Counted from the stretch's first letter, positions 50,489 to 59,756 are shown. The stretch: DNA of 64,000 nt from CALEAR01 sp035301485 (GCA_035301485.1 DATGUF010000001.1:1-64000), one strand, 5' to 3'. A program made the numbers and translations. The notes: a model not told the origin generated them from the sequence alone.

Positions 50489-51315
50489 TAACTAAAATCC
50501 TTTTCAACCGGTGTGTCGGGGTGGTTGCCCCATTCAGCCCAAGAGCCCGCGAACCCGCGAATATTAGGGAAGCCGAGAATTTTGCCCACCAACCAGGTGA
50601 AGGCTGAGCGATGATGTGATTGGCAATGGGTGACCACTTCTTTATCGGAAGTGATGCCGAGATTAGCGAGCTCCTCGCGCAGCACGCCGAGGTCGCGCAA
50701 GCGCAGTTGGCGCGCAATATCCATGGGGCGTGTCCACTCGTAATGCACGGCGCCAGGAATGTGGCCGCCTTTGGCTGCATAAGCGCTCACGCCTAAAAAC
50801 TCATCCGTAGAACGAGCATCCCAAACCACCACGTTTGTATCCGCATGTTTTTCTAGCAGTTCTTCTAGTGTGATGAGGGCTTCGCCATCGCTGCGCTGTA
50901 CTTGGTAGTCGGAAGGTTCGCAGGTGCTGACGGTGTTTTCGGTGGGCAAGCCTGCGTTAAGCCAACTATGAATGCCGCCGTTGAGGTAGCTGTATTTTTT
51001 GTGGCCTATGACGTCAAGAGTCCACAGTAGGCGGGCTGCCCAACCGCCGCCTTCATCATCGTAGGCGATAACATGTTTGTCGGGCGTGAGGCCGATTTCT
51101 TGCAGTAAAACGCTCAGGTGTTCATCACTCGGCAGTAAACCGGGCGCTGGGGGTTGGCCTAGTTGTAGGTTTTGGCCAAGCATATGGAGCGCGCCTGGTA
51201 CGTGTGCTTGGGAATACACAGGGGGGCGGCTAAGGTCCACAATAATAATATTGGGATCATCTAGGTATTGAGCGAGCACTTCTGGCTCAAGAAGAAGTGG
51301 GTATGTCGTCGTCAT
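50488..51315 (-). CDS. sseA: Sulfurtransferase with two rhodanese domains (SseA/RhdA type)
   Basis: 275 residues: two rhodanese domains in tandem, the first inactive (IIIVDLSRPPVYSQAHVPGALHM) and the second with the catalytic cysteine (VVTHCQSHHRSAFTWLVG). Thiosulfate or 3-mercaptopyruvate serves as sulfur donor; the loop CQSHHRSA does not decide between them clearly. It lies between rsgA and psd, as in Pseudomonas. Confidence 0.85.
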   Translation of the reverse strand: MTTTYPLLLEPEVLAQYLDDPNIIIVDLSRPPVYSQAHVPGALHMLGQNLQLGQPPAPGLLPSDEHLSVLLQEIGLTPDKHVIAYDDEGGGWAARLLWTLDVIGHKKYSYLNGGIHSWLNAGLPTENTVSTCEPSDYQVQRSDGEALITLEELLEKHADTNVVVWDARSTDEFLGVSAYAAKGGHIPGAVHYEWTRPMDIARQLRLRDLGVLREELANLGITSDKEVVTHCQSHHRSAFTWLVGKILGFPNIRGFAGSWAEWGNHPDTPVEKDFS

Positions 51316-51338
51316 GGATGCACCTGTTCGGTATTAAA

Positions 51339-52370
51339 TTAATGGTGGTAACGTTCGCGTTTTGTTTCATCAAGTGTGTCGGCAATGCGGAAGAAGTTGT
51401 CTAAACGTTCTGGATGAATTGTGCCGTCTTCTACTGCTGCTAGCCAAGCGCAGCCTGGCTCATGTTGGTGGGAGCAATTGCGAAAGCGGCAGGCGCCCGT
51501 TAGTTGTCGTAGCTCGCGGTAGCCTTGGATTAAATCGTCGACGCCAATATGCCACAGGCCAAATTCACGAATACCTGGGGAGTCGATTAAACGGCCACCA
51601 CTGGGCAAGTGAAAAAGTTGTGCCGTGGTGGTGGTGTGCTGGCCTAAGCCACTGCCTGTGGACAGTGGCGCTGTGCTTAATTGTGCGTCGGGCAACAAGG
51701 CATTCACAAGTGAAGACTTTCCTACGCCCGATTGGCCCACAAAGACGCTGGTTTTATCAGCAAGGGCCGCGGTGAGATCGGTAAGGCCTTGTGTTTCTAG
51801 GGCAGATGCTGTCAAAAAGGAATAGCCTAAGCCACGGTACAGGTTGGCTAGTTGCTCTAGTTTGTCTCGCTGTGCGCCTATCAGATCTGCTTTGTTAAGC
51901 AGTAATAGAGGCTCTAGGCCTGCTAGTTCAGCAGCGACTAAGTAGCGGTCAATAAGTTGGCTAGAAGGGGTGGGCTCTGGCGCAAAAGTAATACAAAGAA
52001 GATCAATGTTGGCCGCTACGGGTTTGAGGCGGCCATAATAATCTGGGCGTTTGAGCACGGTGTGGCGTTCGGATAGCGCCACTACTACGCCGTCGCCTTG
52101 AGTTTTAGCGGGCTGCCACAATACTTGGTCGCCCACTACCATATGCATTAAGTTGGCGCGAAAATGACAGCGTTGGCGCAAACCATCTGCAGCTTCAATT
52201 TCAACTTTTTGCCCATAGTGAGCCACCACTGTGCCATGTTGTGGTTCGTCTAAGTCCGCCGCTACATCAGCTTCGTTGCGAGCCAGTTTTTTGGCGGCAC
52301 GCTCTAAACGTTCCTGCTGTATTTTTTCAATGCGCCATCGTTGGCGGCGGTTGAGATGTCGTTTGCTCAT
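51339..52370 (-). CDS. rsgA: Ribosome small-subunit GTPase RsgA
   Basis: 343 residues. Circularly permuted GTPase for late 30S maturation. N-terminal OB domain, then G4 (LLLNKADLI), G5 (TASALETQGL), G1 (FVGQSGVGKSSLVNALL), G3 (DSPGIREFGL) in the permuted order, and a C-terminal zinc motif (CRFRNCSHQHEPGCAW). It is divergent from orn. Confidence 0.96.
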   Translation of the reverse strand: MSKRHLNRRQRWRIEKIQQERLERAAKKLARNEADVAADLDEPQHGTVVAHYGQKVEIEAADGLRQRCHFRANLMHMVVGDQVLWQPAKTQGDGVVVALSERHTVLKRPDYYGRLKPVAANIDLLCITFAPEPTPSSQLIDRYLVAAELAGLEPLLLLNKADLIGAQRDKLEQLANLYRGLGYSFLTASALETQGLTDLTAALADKTSVFVGQSGVGKSSLVNALLPDAQLSTAPLSTGSGLGQHTTTTAQLFHLPSGGRLIDSPGIREFGLWHIGVDDLIQGYRELRQLTGACRFRNCSHQHEPGCAWLAAVEDGTIHPERLDNFFRIADTLDETKRERYHH

Positions 52371-52534
52371 AAAGAGAGAGTGGCTCCAAAGCTATGGGGT
52401 AATGATAAACGTCATGATAGCACGAGTTGTAATATAACAGTGTTCCGTTAGAACAAGTAAAACGGTTCGGAATAAGGGTCTAATCGTGCGAGAATAAGGC
52501 ACACATTCATGTAATAACAGAGTAAGAGAAAGAA

Positions 52535-53086
52535 ATGAGTAATAAAGAAACCAACCTCATTTGGATTGATCTGGAAATGACGGGATTAAATCCAGACACA
52601 GATCGTATTATTGAAATCGCTACTATCGTTACCGATCAAAATTTGAACGAGCTCGCACAAGGGCCTGTGTTGGCGGTGCATCAAAGCGATGAAGTGTTAG
52701 CGGGGATGGATGAGTGGAATACACGCACCCACGGTGAATCTGGTTTGGTGGAGCGGGTGCGCGCTAGTACTTTAAACGAAGAGGCGGTGGAGGCGGCCAC
52801 GCTAGCATTTTTAGAGGAATGGGTGGCAGCAGGCGCATCGCCTATTTGTGGTAACAGCATTTGCCAAGATCGCCGCTTTTTATGGCGTTACATGCCCCGC
52901 TTAGAGGCGTATTTCCATTATCGGAACTTAGATGTTTCTTCAGTTAAAGAATTGGCGCGCCGCTGGGCCCCTGAGGTGTTGGCAGGAGTACAGAAGCGTG
53001 GCAGCCATAAGGCTCTTGATGATATCCAAGATTCCATCGAAGAGTTACGTTATTACCGCCAACATTTTTTTAACTTGCCGAACTGA
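52535..53086 (+). CDS. orn: Oligoribonuclease
   Basis: 183 residues. 3'-5' exonuclease of the DEDDh group that degrades 2-5-mers and pGpG. Signatures: LIWIDLEMTGLNPDTDRIIEIA, WNTRTHGESGL, GNSICQDRRFLWRYMPRLE and HKALDDIQDSIEELRYY. AGAGAAAG precedes the ATG. Its 3' end overlaps the convergent TetR-family gene by 17 bp. Confidence 0.97.
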   Translation: MSNKETNLIWIDLEMTGLNPDTDRIIEIATIVTDQNLNELAQGPVLAVHQSDEVLAGMDEWNTRTHGESGLVERVRASTLNEEAVEAATLAFLEEWVAAGASPICGNSICQDRRFLWRYMPRLEAYFHYRNLDVSSVKELARRWAPEVLAGVQKRGSHKALDDIQDSIEELRYYRQHFFNLPN

Positions 53087-53744
53087 TTTTGTCGCCTTTT
53101 GGCATGCCAGATGCCGCCATGGTTTGTGTGCCGGTAATAATCATCCGAACCATGGTGGTGAGCTCTTCGATAATAGCGCCGTGTTCTTCTTTTGGGGCAT
53201 CCATGGCGCTACCCCCCACTGCAAACACCAAGCGTGTGATGGCGCGCGCCACAAGTTCTGGTTTGTGAATGCCGGTGTTTTTTAACTCAGCAATTCTCAC
53301 CAAGTCGGTACACAGCTCTTCTTCAAAAAAACGCAGTTGTTTCTCCACCGCTGCTTTGAAGGCATCTGAGCCAACGGTGCCTTCGCGTAACAACAAATGC
53401 AGGTAATTGTCGTCTGTTTGCAATTGCTCAATAAACGCTTCCACAGAGCTGCGCACTACGCTTCTATCCTGCGAGGCACGCATGCGGGCTTCACGAATAA
53501 TGAGTCTGAGCGCACTCCCGGCGCGTTCAATGAGCGCCACAGCGAGTTCATCAATGTCGCGGAAATGGCGATAGAAACTGTTTGGTGCTATGCCAGCCTC
53601 TCGTGCTACTTCGCGCAAGCCTAAGGTGGATACGCTGCGATGTGGGCCCACTAACTTTAAGGCTGCAGCGAGCAAATCTTCGGTGTTAATGGTGGCGCGG
53701 CGGCCTTGATGGTTTGGGTGCCTGTTTTTAGTTGTATTGGGCAT
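53070..53744 (-). CDS. TetR-family repressor of the FabR/DesT type
   Basis: 224 residues. The N-terminal HTH region (LGLREVAREAGIAPNSFYRHFRDIDELAVALIERAG) closely resembles FabR and DesT, which sense the unsaturated/saturated acyl balance. The C-terminal ligand domain is of matching length. Divergence from a desC-desB pair reproduces the Pseudomonas desT-desCB arrangement, so control of that operon by acyl-CoA is the likely role (inference). Confidence 0.85.
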   Translation of the reverse strand: MPNTTKNRHPNHQGRRATINTEDLLAAALKLVGPHRSVSTLGLREVAREAGIAPNSFYRHFRDIDELAVALIERAGSALRLIIREARMRASQDRSVVRSSVEAFIEQLQTDDNYLHLLLREGTVGSDAFKAAVEKQLRFFEEELCTDLVRIAELKNTGIHKPELVARAITRLVFAVGGSAMDAPKEEHGAIIEELTTMVRMIITGTQTMAASGMPKGDKISSAS

Positions 53745-53806
53745 GGTTAAGGCTCGTGAGTGATCAAGTGGAGGAGAGCATACCTTTTTATACTAACAGA
53801 TAAAGC

Positions 53807-53834
53807 TAGACGATTGTCTATACAGTTGTATAAT
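53807..53834 (+). promoter_or_regulatory. desC promoter with overlapping palindromes (putative DesT operator)
   Basis: TAGACG (53807-53812), 16-bp spacer and a perfect TATAAT (53829-53834). Two perfect inverted repeats cover it: TAGAC-GATT-GTCTA (53807-53820) and TATACA-GT-TGTATA (53819-53832). Together they are a plausible binding site for the divergent TetR-family protein. Confidence 0.55.
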
Positions 53835-53865
53835 GATTGACACAATAACATAAGTGAGAGAATAA

Positions 53866-54924
53866 ATGGCGCGAATGCCAGAAAGAAGACGAACCTTTTC
53901 TTGGTGGAACCCTGAAGTTGTAGATTTTTGGTTGTCGCACGTGCGGCCACATTGGTCTGTACGGCGCGCTTATGCCTTAGTGGAAGCGGTGCGCCAAGAG
54001 GCTGTGGACGCTGTCACGGTGGTGTGCAAACCAAACCGTCATGTGCAACCGTGCTTGCCAGGGCAGCATATAGCAGTTACTGCAGTGGTGGAGGGCGTTC
54101 GGCACCAACGTTATTACAGCCCCACTGTGCTGCCCAACGGGCGATGGCAATTTACTGTTAAGCTTGTAGAACAAGGCCTTGTGAGCAGTGCTTTTCACCG
54201 TCATTTGCAGCCAGGTGCGGTGTTAGAGCTTGGCAAGCCAGAAGGTGATTTCCATCAAGTGCCCACCGATAAACCTTGGTTATTATTGGCAGCAGGCTCG
54301 GGTATTACGCCGTTGTTTAGCTTGCTGCACGCAAGGATGCAGCAGAAACAAGTGCCGCCCACAGAATTATTATATTGGGCTACACAGCGCGAGCAGCTTT
54401 GTTTTGTGAAGCAGTTAGACGCTTGGCAGGCGCAGCATGAAAATGTGCGTTTTCAACCTTTTTTAACCGGCGCTGCCGCTTTACAGCCTAATGAGTTAAG
54501 TGGCCGCATCGATGTAGACGAGTTGCAGCAACGTATTCCAGATTTATCTGCATATCACGTGTTTGTTTGTGGGCCGCCTGGGTTTGTACGAGCAGCGGCG
54601 GCGTTGCAAGAACATGCAGCTGGTTGGGTGAGCGAGACACACGAGCCCGTTATGGCTGCGCCTTACGCAGGGCAAGTTACCGTGCACTTGGCTAAGCAAG
54701 CAAAGGATGTGGTGATTTCTGCCGGTAAAAGTTTGCTAGAAGGGCTAGAAGAAGCCGGAGTAATGGTGCCGTTTGGGTGCCGCCGTGGCATCTGTAACAC
54801 CTGTCATTGTCAACGCTTAGAAGGCGTTACCGAGCACATGCTGTTAGGAGCTGAAAACAGTGGGGCAGGTGGGGTGAAATTATGCGTAAGCCAAGCAAGA
54901 ACAAATGTGTCATTAGATCTCTAA
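53866..54924 (+). CDS. desC: DesC-like ferredoxin reductase for the fatty-acid desaturase
   Basis: 352 residues. FAD/NADPH-binding ferredoxin reductase modules (RYYSPTVLPNGRWQFTVKLV; LLLAAGSGITPLFSLLH; FVCGPPGFVRAA) are fused to a C-terminal plant-type 2Fe-2S ferredoxin with the cluster cysteines CRRGICNTCHC. It should pass electrons to the desaturase encoded 11 bp downstream. The divergent TetR-family neighbour supports the DesC assignment. Confidence 0.85.
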   Translation: MARMPERRRTFSWWNPEVVDFWLSHVRPHWSVRRAYALVEAVRQEAVDAVTVVCKPNRHVQPCLPGQHIAVTAVVEGVRHQRYYSPTVLPNGRWQFTVKLVEQGLVSSAFHRHLQPGAVLELGKPEGDFHQVPTDKPWLLLAAGSGITPLFSLLHARMQQKQVPPTELLYWATQREQLCFVKQLDAWQAQHENVRFQPFLTGAAALQPNELSGRIDVDELQQRIPDLSAYHVFVCGPPGFVRAAAALQEHAAGWVSETHEPVMAAPYAGQVTVHLAKQAKDVVISAGKSLLEGLEEAGVMVPFGCRRGICNTCHCQRLEGVTEHMLLGAENSGAGGVKLCVSQARTNVSLDL

Positions 54925-54935
54925 GTGAGTAGTAC

Positions 54936-56051
54936 ATGAAAGTGAGTAAAAGCCGTGCTTTAAGCAAGGCGGAATTGGAAGCCTTTGCAGCAGAGCTTGA
55001 TCAGCTGCAGGCAGACGTTAGGAAGAAAGTAGGGGCTGAAGATGCCGCTTATATTGTGCGCATTTGGCGCTTGGTTCGTTACAGTGGTGTGCTCGGGCGT
55101 GGGTTATTATTTCTAGGCTGGTTTTGGCCTGCCTGGATAGTTGGAACTTTGTTGCTCGCTTTTTCTAAGATTGTGGAAAACATGGAGCTCGGGCATAACG
55201 TTATGCATGGGCAATATGATTGGATGAATGATCCGCGTTTTAATGGGCCAGACTACGAGTGGGATGTGGTGGGCACGAGTGATAATTGGCGTTACACCCA
55301 CAATTACAAGCACCACACGTATACCAACGTGCAAGATGTTGATGAAGATATTGGCTACGGTGTGTTGCGCGTATTTCCGGAGCAGCCGTGGAGTATCGCC
55401 AATTTGTTTCAACCTTTGTATGCGCTATTGTTGGCCTTGTTCTTTCAGTGGGGAGTAGCGTTACAGCGTTTAGAAGTGGGCCGTTATTTTGCCGGCACCA
55501 TCTCTGCGCGTGAATTGTATGAAGAATTTAAACCCACGGGTAATAAAATTAAACGTCAGCTAGTAAAAGATTACGTTGTATTTCCGTTGCTCGCATTGGT
55601 GCTGTTCGTGCCTGTGCTACCGGTTTTCTTAGGTAATTTAGTGGCTAATGGGCTACGTAACTTATGGACCTACATGATCATTTTCTGTGGCCATTTCACT
55701 GCAGATGTGGAGTTGTTTCCGCAAAGCGTGCTGGAAAACGAAAGCCGCGGGCATTGGTATGTACGCCAATTGCGTGGTTCTTCTAATATTTCTGGCGGCC
55801 GTTTTTTCCATATGATGTCTGGCAATTTGAGCCATCAAATAGAGCATCACATGTTTCCTGATATGCCTTCGTATCGTTATGCCGAAGTGGCAGAGGGGGT
55901 GCGTGAGATATGTGCGCGTTATGGCCAAAACTATAATACTGGCTCTATCTGGCGTCAGTTTGGGCAGGTGCTATGGCGTATTGTGCGCTATTCGTTTCCA
56001 AGCTCTGCGCCGCAAACCAATACTCAATGGATGGCAGACGACACCAAATAA
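54936..56051 (+). CDS. desB: Acyl-CoA delta-9-type fatty acid desaturase
   Basis: 371 residues, membrane-bound. Three histidine boxes for the di-iron site are visible: HNVMH, HNYKHHTYT with the adjacent DEDIGYG, and QIEHHMFPD. Several hydrophobic helices lie between them. It introduces a double bond in exogenous or endogenous acyl-CoA chains. Operon with the ferredoxin reductase; a terminator follows. Confidence 0.88.
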   Translation: MKVSKSRALSKAELEAFAAELDQLQADVRKKVGAEDAAYIVRIWRLVRYSGVLGRGLLFLGWFWPAWIVGTLLLAFSKIVENMELGHNVMHGQYDWMNDPRFNGPDYEWDVVGTSDNWRYTHNYKHHTYTNVQDVDEDIGYGVLRVFPEQPWSIANLFQPLYALLLALFFQWGVALQRLEVGRYFAGTISARELYEEFKPTGNKIKRQLVKDYVVFPLLALVLFVPVLPVFLGNLVANGLRNLWTYMIIFCGHFTADVELFPQSVLENESRGHWYVRQLRGSSNISGGRFFHMMSGNLSHQIEHHMFPDMPSYRYAEVAEGVREICARYGQNYNTGSIWRQFGQVLWRIVRYSFPSSAPQTNTQWMADDTK

Positions 56052-56067
56052 GTAAATGTTTTGATAG

Positions 56068-56110
56068 GGAAAAGCCCGTTCACCACTGTTGTAGTGAACG
56101 GGCTTTTTTT
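56068..56110. terminator. Bidirectional terminator between desB and thiC
   Basis: A stem of 12 bp or more (AAGCCCGTTCAC with GTGAACGGGCTT) with T residues on the right (56104-56110) and A residues on the left separates the two convergent genes. Confidence 0.85.
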
Positions 56111-56116
56111 CATGGG

Positions 56117-58006
56117 TTAAATATTACGATATAGCTCACTGCCTTGCTGCCGGAATTCGGCCGCCATTTCCTCCATGCCTTCTTCCGCTTTTGCGTTAAT
56201 GGAGGCCACTTGTTCAGCATCAAGTTCTCGCACTTCTTGGCTGATTTTCATGGAGCAAAACTTAGGGCCGCACATGGAGCAAAAGTGTGCCACTTTTGCA
56301 GATTCCTTAGGGAGTGTCTCATCGTGAAATGAGCGTGCGGTATCAGGATCTAGCGCTAGGTTGAATTGATCCTCCCAACGGAATTCGAAGCGTGCTTTAG
56401 ATAGCGCGTTGTCGCGGCGCTGTGCAGCAGGATGCCCTTTCGCTAAATCAGCGGCATGGGCGGCAATTTTGTAGGTGATAATGCCGGTTTTTACGTCGTC
56501 TTTATCGGGCAAGCCTAAATGTTCTTTGGGGGTTACATAGCAGAGCATGGCGCATCCATACCAACCAATCATGGCTGCACCAATGCCTGAGGTGATGTGG
56601 TCGTAACCTGGAGCAATGTCTGTGGTGAGTGGCCCTAAGGTATAGAAGGGGGCTTCATCACAGTATTCTAATTGCTTTTCCATGTTTTCTTTGATGAGCT
56701 GCATCGGCACGTGGCCAGGCCCCTCAATCATTACTTGAACATCATGTTGCCACGCTATTTTGGTAAGTTCGCCAAGCGTTTTTAATTCGCTGAACTGCGC
56801 TTCGTCGTTAGCATCTGCCACGGAGCCAGGGCGCAAGCCATCACCGAGGGATAACGCGATATCGTATTGCGTGCATAAACGGCAAATTTCTTCAAAGTGA
56901 GTGTAGATGAAATTCTCTTTGTGGTGCGCTAAACACCATTTAGCCATGATAGAACCGCCGCGGGAAACAATGCCAGTTAACCGTTTAGCAGTGAGGGGAA
57001 CATAGCGTAGTAACACGCCTGCGTGAATGGTGAAGTAATCCACGCCTTGCTCGGCTTGCTCCACAAGGGTGTCGTAAAAAATTTCCCACGTGAGGTTTTC
57101 GGCGATGCCGTTCACTTTTTCTAAAGCTTGGTAAATGGGCACTGTACCTACAGGTACAGGAGAGTTGCGAATGATCCATTCGCGGGTTTCGTGAATGTGC
57201 TTGCCGGTGGATAGATCCATAATAGTGTCCGCGCCCCAGCGCACGGCCCAAGTCATCTTGGCGACTTCTTCTTCAATGGAAGAACCGAGCGCAGAGTTAC
57301 CTATATTGGCATTTATTTTAACTAGGAAGTTGCGCCCAATGATCATGGGTTCGCTTTCGGGATGGTTGATATTGTTGGGAATGATGGCGCGGCCCGCCGC
57401 CACTTCTTGACGAACAAATTCGGGCGTAATGGTGGCGGGAATGCTGGCGCCAAAAGCTTCACCTGGATGGCGCTGCGCCAATATTTTCTCCACCGCTTCA
57501 GGGCCTAGTTCTAAGCGCTGTTGGTTCTCCCGTAAAGCAATGAATTCCATTTCTGGGGTAATAATGCCTTGGCGAGCATAGTGCAGTTGTGTCACGTTCT
57601 TGCCGCGGATGGCTTGGCGGGGTTGGCGCTGTAAATTAAAGCGCAGAGCTTGAGTTTGAATGTCTTGGCTGCGTTGGCGGCCATAGGCACTAGAAAAGTC
57701 AGCGAGTGTTTCCGTGTCTTGGCGTGCTTCTATCCAAGGGGTTCTTAAAGGGGCTAAACCTTGGCGAATATCAATGCTTGCCTCGGGGTCTGTATAAGGG
57801 CCGGAGGTGTCGTACACCAAAATGGCAGGGTTATGCTCGGCGCCGAAACTGGCTGCTGTATCGCTTTGTGAAATGGCTCGAAAGGGTACGCGAATATCGG
57901 GGCTCGACCCTTCGATGTACACTTTTTTTGAGTTAGGTAAAGGTTGTAAGCTCGCTTGGTCTGCTTCCGCGCTGTGTTGTAGAAAGCCGTCAAAGGTGTT
58001 TTTCAT
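56117..58006 (-). CDS. thiC: Phosphomethylpyrimidine synthase ThiC
   Basis: 629 residues from ATG 58006; longer in-frame readings run into the riboswitch. Radical-SAM enzyme that makes the hydroxymethylpyrimidine of thiamine from aminoimidazole ribotide. The C-terminal cluster motif CSMCGPKFC, the NIGNSALGSSIEEEV stretch, and MIEGPGHVPM are present. AAGGGAA before the ATG is enclosed in a hairpin. It has its own TPP riboswitch upstream and is the last thi gene of the row. Confidence 0.97.
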   Translation of the reverse strand: MKNTFDGFLQHSAEADQASLQPLPNSKKVYIEGSSPDIRVPFRAISQSDTAASFGAEHNPAILVYDTSGPYTDPEASIDIRQGLAPLRTPWIEARQDTETLADFSSAYGRQRSQDIQTQALRFNLQRQPRQAIRGKNVTQLHYARQGIITPEMEFIALRENQQRLELGPEAVEKILAQRHPGEAFGASIPATITPEFVRQEVAAGRAIIPNNINHPESEPMIIGRNFLVKINANIGNSALGSSIEEEVAKMTWAVRWGADTIMDLSTGKHIHETREWIIRNSPVPVGTVPIYQALEKVNGIAENLTWEIFYDTLVEQAEQGVDYFTIHAGVLLRYVPLTAKRLTGIVSRGGSIMAKWCLAHHKENFIYTHFEEICRLCTQYDIALSLGDGLRPGSVADANDEAQFSELKTLGELTKIAWQHDVQVMIEGPGHVPMQLIKENMEKQLEYCDEAPFYTLGPLTTDIAPGYDHITSGIGAAMIGWYGCAMLCYVTPKEHLGLPDKDDVKTGIITYKIAAHAADLAKGHPAAQRRDNALSKARFEFRWEDQFNLALDPDTARSFHDETLPKESAKVAHFCSMCGPKFCSMKISQEVRELDAEQVASINAKAEEGMEEMAAEFRQQGSELYRNI

Positions 58007-58010
58007 GATA

Positions 58011-58037
58011 GTTCCCTTTTCGTTGTTAGTAGGGAAC
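58011..58037 (-). promoter_or_regulatory. Hairpin masking the thiC ribosome-binding site
   Basis: On the transcript, GTTCCCT pairs with AGGGAAC (perfect 7 bp); the second arm contains the thiC Shine-Dalgarno. This fits a TPP switch that acts on translation. Confidence 0.6.
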
Positions 58038-58090
58038 CGGGTAGTTAATAGCATAGTACGAGGCAGAGCTGTACGCCCTGTGATGAGAAA

Positions 58091-58175
58091 TATCTCGATT
58101 CCTACGCCGGTACTAGCCGGTTCAGGTTCAACGGGTGTTATCTCAGCCACGCCTATGTGGCACCCCGTCAAGATA
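58091..58175 (-). promoter_or_regulatory. TPP riboswitch upstream of thiC
   Basis: Minus-strand sequence carries the THI-element core: GGGGTGCC, GGCTGAGA, ACCCGTTGAACCTGA and GGCGTAGGAA. P1 is formed by TATCTTGA with TCGAGATA (one mismatch). It binds thiamine pyrophosphate and most likely lowers thiC expression. Confidence 0.93.
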
Positions 58176-58182
58176 GGTGCAT

Positions 58183-59157
58183 TTAGTGTTCGGGTAATTT
58201 AGGTATGCTCAGTAAAGCGATATCTCCTTGCCATATGGTTTTCAGTGCTTCTGCTGCGTGGTAGGCACGTAGGCCCGTATTACAGGCCACGATAATACGT
58301 CCGGTGTGAGCAGGGATTTGTAATTGCTGCAGATGGGGCAATGACACTTGTTGCGCCTGGGGATGAAAAGGAACGGTGGCTTCATCACGTATATCAATCA
58401 ACAAATCATTGCTTTGAATTTCACTGGTGGCAACGAAGGCCAGCGTGTTTTCAGAGGCGGGCTCTGGCGCATTGTCGAAACGAAAGTCTGCTAAACGTAC
58501 TTGCAGTGCGTCGTAAGTGAGCATTTTGCCAAGCGGGGAAGGCTCGAAATCTAATAAGTAAGCCAGTGCCATTTGTGCTTGCAGCAAGCCGATGGTGCCC
58601 ACCACTGGGCCTAAAATGCCGGCACTTGAACAAGTAGGGGCTTGTTGGGGCAAGCCTGCAAAAATAGCTCGTAGGGAGGGCGCGGGGCCGCAAACGCCTG
58701 CGACGTAGCCATTAAGGAATAGCGCTGAAGCAGTAATTAGGGGTTTGCCGAGTGCATGGCAGGTGTCTGATAGTGTAAAGCTAACGGCAAAGTTGTCGGC
58801 GCAATCTAATACTAAGGTGGCATCGCTGACGAGTTCGTTGGCGATACTAGGGTCGAGCCATTGTTTAACCGGCGTGATGGTAACGTCGGGATTAAGGCCT
58901 TTAAGTGTTTTAACTGCAGCGTCCACTTTGTAAGCGCCAATGTCTGCCATGGAATAAAGGGGTTGTCGATGCAAATTGCTCTTTTCCACCTTATCTGCAT
59001 CCACGAGCACTATATGGCCAACGCCGGCGCCCACTAAATATTGCAGCACCGGCACACCTAAACCGCCAGCGCCTACGATAAGCACTTTAGCGTTGGCCAG
59101 TTTCGCCTGCCCGTGCTCGCCCACTTGAGGCAAAATGGTTTGCCTAATATAACGCAT
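58183..59157 (-). CDS. thiF: ThiF-like adenylyltransferase fused to a rhodanese domain
   Basis: 324 residues from ATG 59157. The N-terminal E1-like domain (residues 1-215) has the nucleotide loop GAGGLG (29-34), DADKVEKSNLHRQPLY, and DCADNF; it adenylates the C-terminal glycine of ThiS. The zinc CxxC pairs of ThiF/MoeB are missing: residues 161-164 read SLRA instead of CxxC and the later pair is absent. C176 (TCSSAG) is kept. The C-terminal ~80 residues form a rhodanese-like domain with cysteine 292 in ACNTGLRA. Overlaps thiE by one base (TAATG). Confidence 0.85.
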   Translation of the reverse strand: MRYIRQTILPQVGEHGQAKLANAKVLIVGAGGLGVPVLQYLVGAGVGHIVLVDADKVEKSNLHRQPLYSMADIGAYKVDAAVKTLKGLNPDVTITPVKQWLDPSIANELVSDATLVLDCADNFAVSFTLSDTCHALGKPLITASALFLNGYVAGVCGPAPSLRAIFAGLPQQAPTCSSAGILGPVVGTIGLLQAQMALAYLLDFEPSPLGKMLTYDALQVRLADFRFDNAPEPASENTLAFVATSEIQSNDLLIDIRDEATVPFHPQAQQVSLPHLQQLQIPAHTGRIIVACNTGLRAYHAAEALKTIWQGDIALLSIPKLPEH

Positions 59158-59756
59158 TATTGGCACACCTCTACCCAAGCCTTTAGGCGTGCGTCTGGGT
59201 CTTCATGCAAAGTGATGTCGGTGACTGCGGCGACCATGTCAGCACCCGCCGCAAAGGCGCCGGGGGCGCGCTCAACCGACATGCCGCCGATGGCGCATAA
59301 AGGCACGTCACCGGCCAGGCGTTTCCACTCTGTAACGCGTTCTAAGCCTTGTTCCTGCCACTTCATCTTTTTTAAGATGGTGGGGTAAACGGGCCCAAGC
59401 GCCACATAATCAGGATGGGTGGCTAAAGCGCGTTCTAGCTCGGCGTGATCGTGGGTTGAGATCCCCACTTTGATCCCCGCTTTGCGCACAGCTTTTAGGT
59501 CGGTGTTGTCGAGGTCTTCTTGGCCCACATGCAGCCAGTTTGCGCCGAGCTCAATGGCCAATTCCCAATAATCGTTCACTACCAGCTCTGCTTCATAAGC
59601 ACGAGTGAGTGCTAGCGAGCGCTGAATTTCTTCGCGTAGCACTACCTCTGGCGTGTCTTTCATGCGTAGTTGAATGAAGCGCGCGCCGGCTTTAAGCGCA
59701 CGCTCCACCCAAGCGGCGCTGTCTAGCACGGGATAAAAGCGTGGTAGGGGTGTCAT
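59157..59756 (-). CDS. thiE: Thiamine phosphate synthase
   Basis: 199 residues, TIM barrel. Joins hydroxymethylpyrimidine pyrophosphate with thiazole phosphate. Visible: FIQLRMKDTPE, LVVNDYWELAIELGANWLHVGQEDLD, GISTHDHAELERA and CAIGGMSVERA. It overlaps thiG by 4 bp (ATGA). Confidence 0.94.
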   Translation of the reverse strand: MTPLPRFYPVLDSAAWVERALKAGARFIQLRMKDTPEVVLREEIQRSLALTRAYEAELVVNDYWELAIELGANWLHVGQEDLDNTDLKAVRKAGIKVGISTHDHAELERALATHPDYVALGPVYPTILKKMKWQEQGLERVTEWKRLAGDVPLCAIGGMSVERAPGAFAAGADMVAAVTDITLHEDPDARLKAWVEVCQ

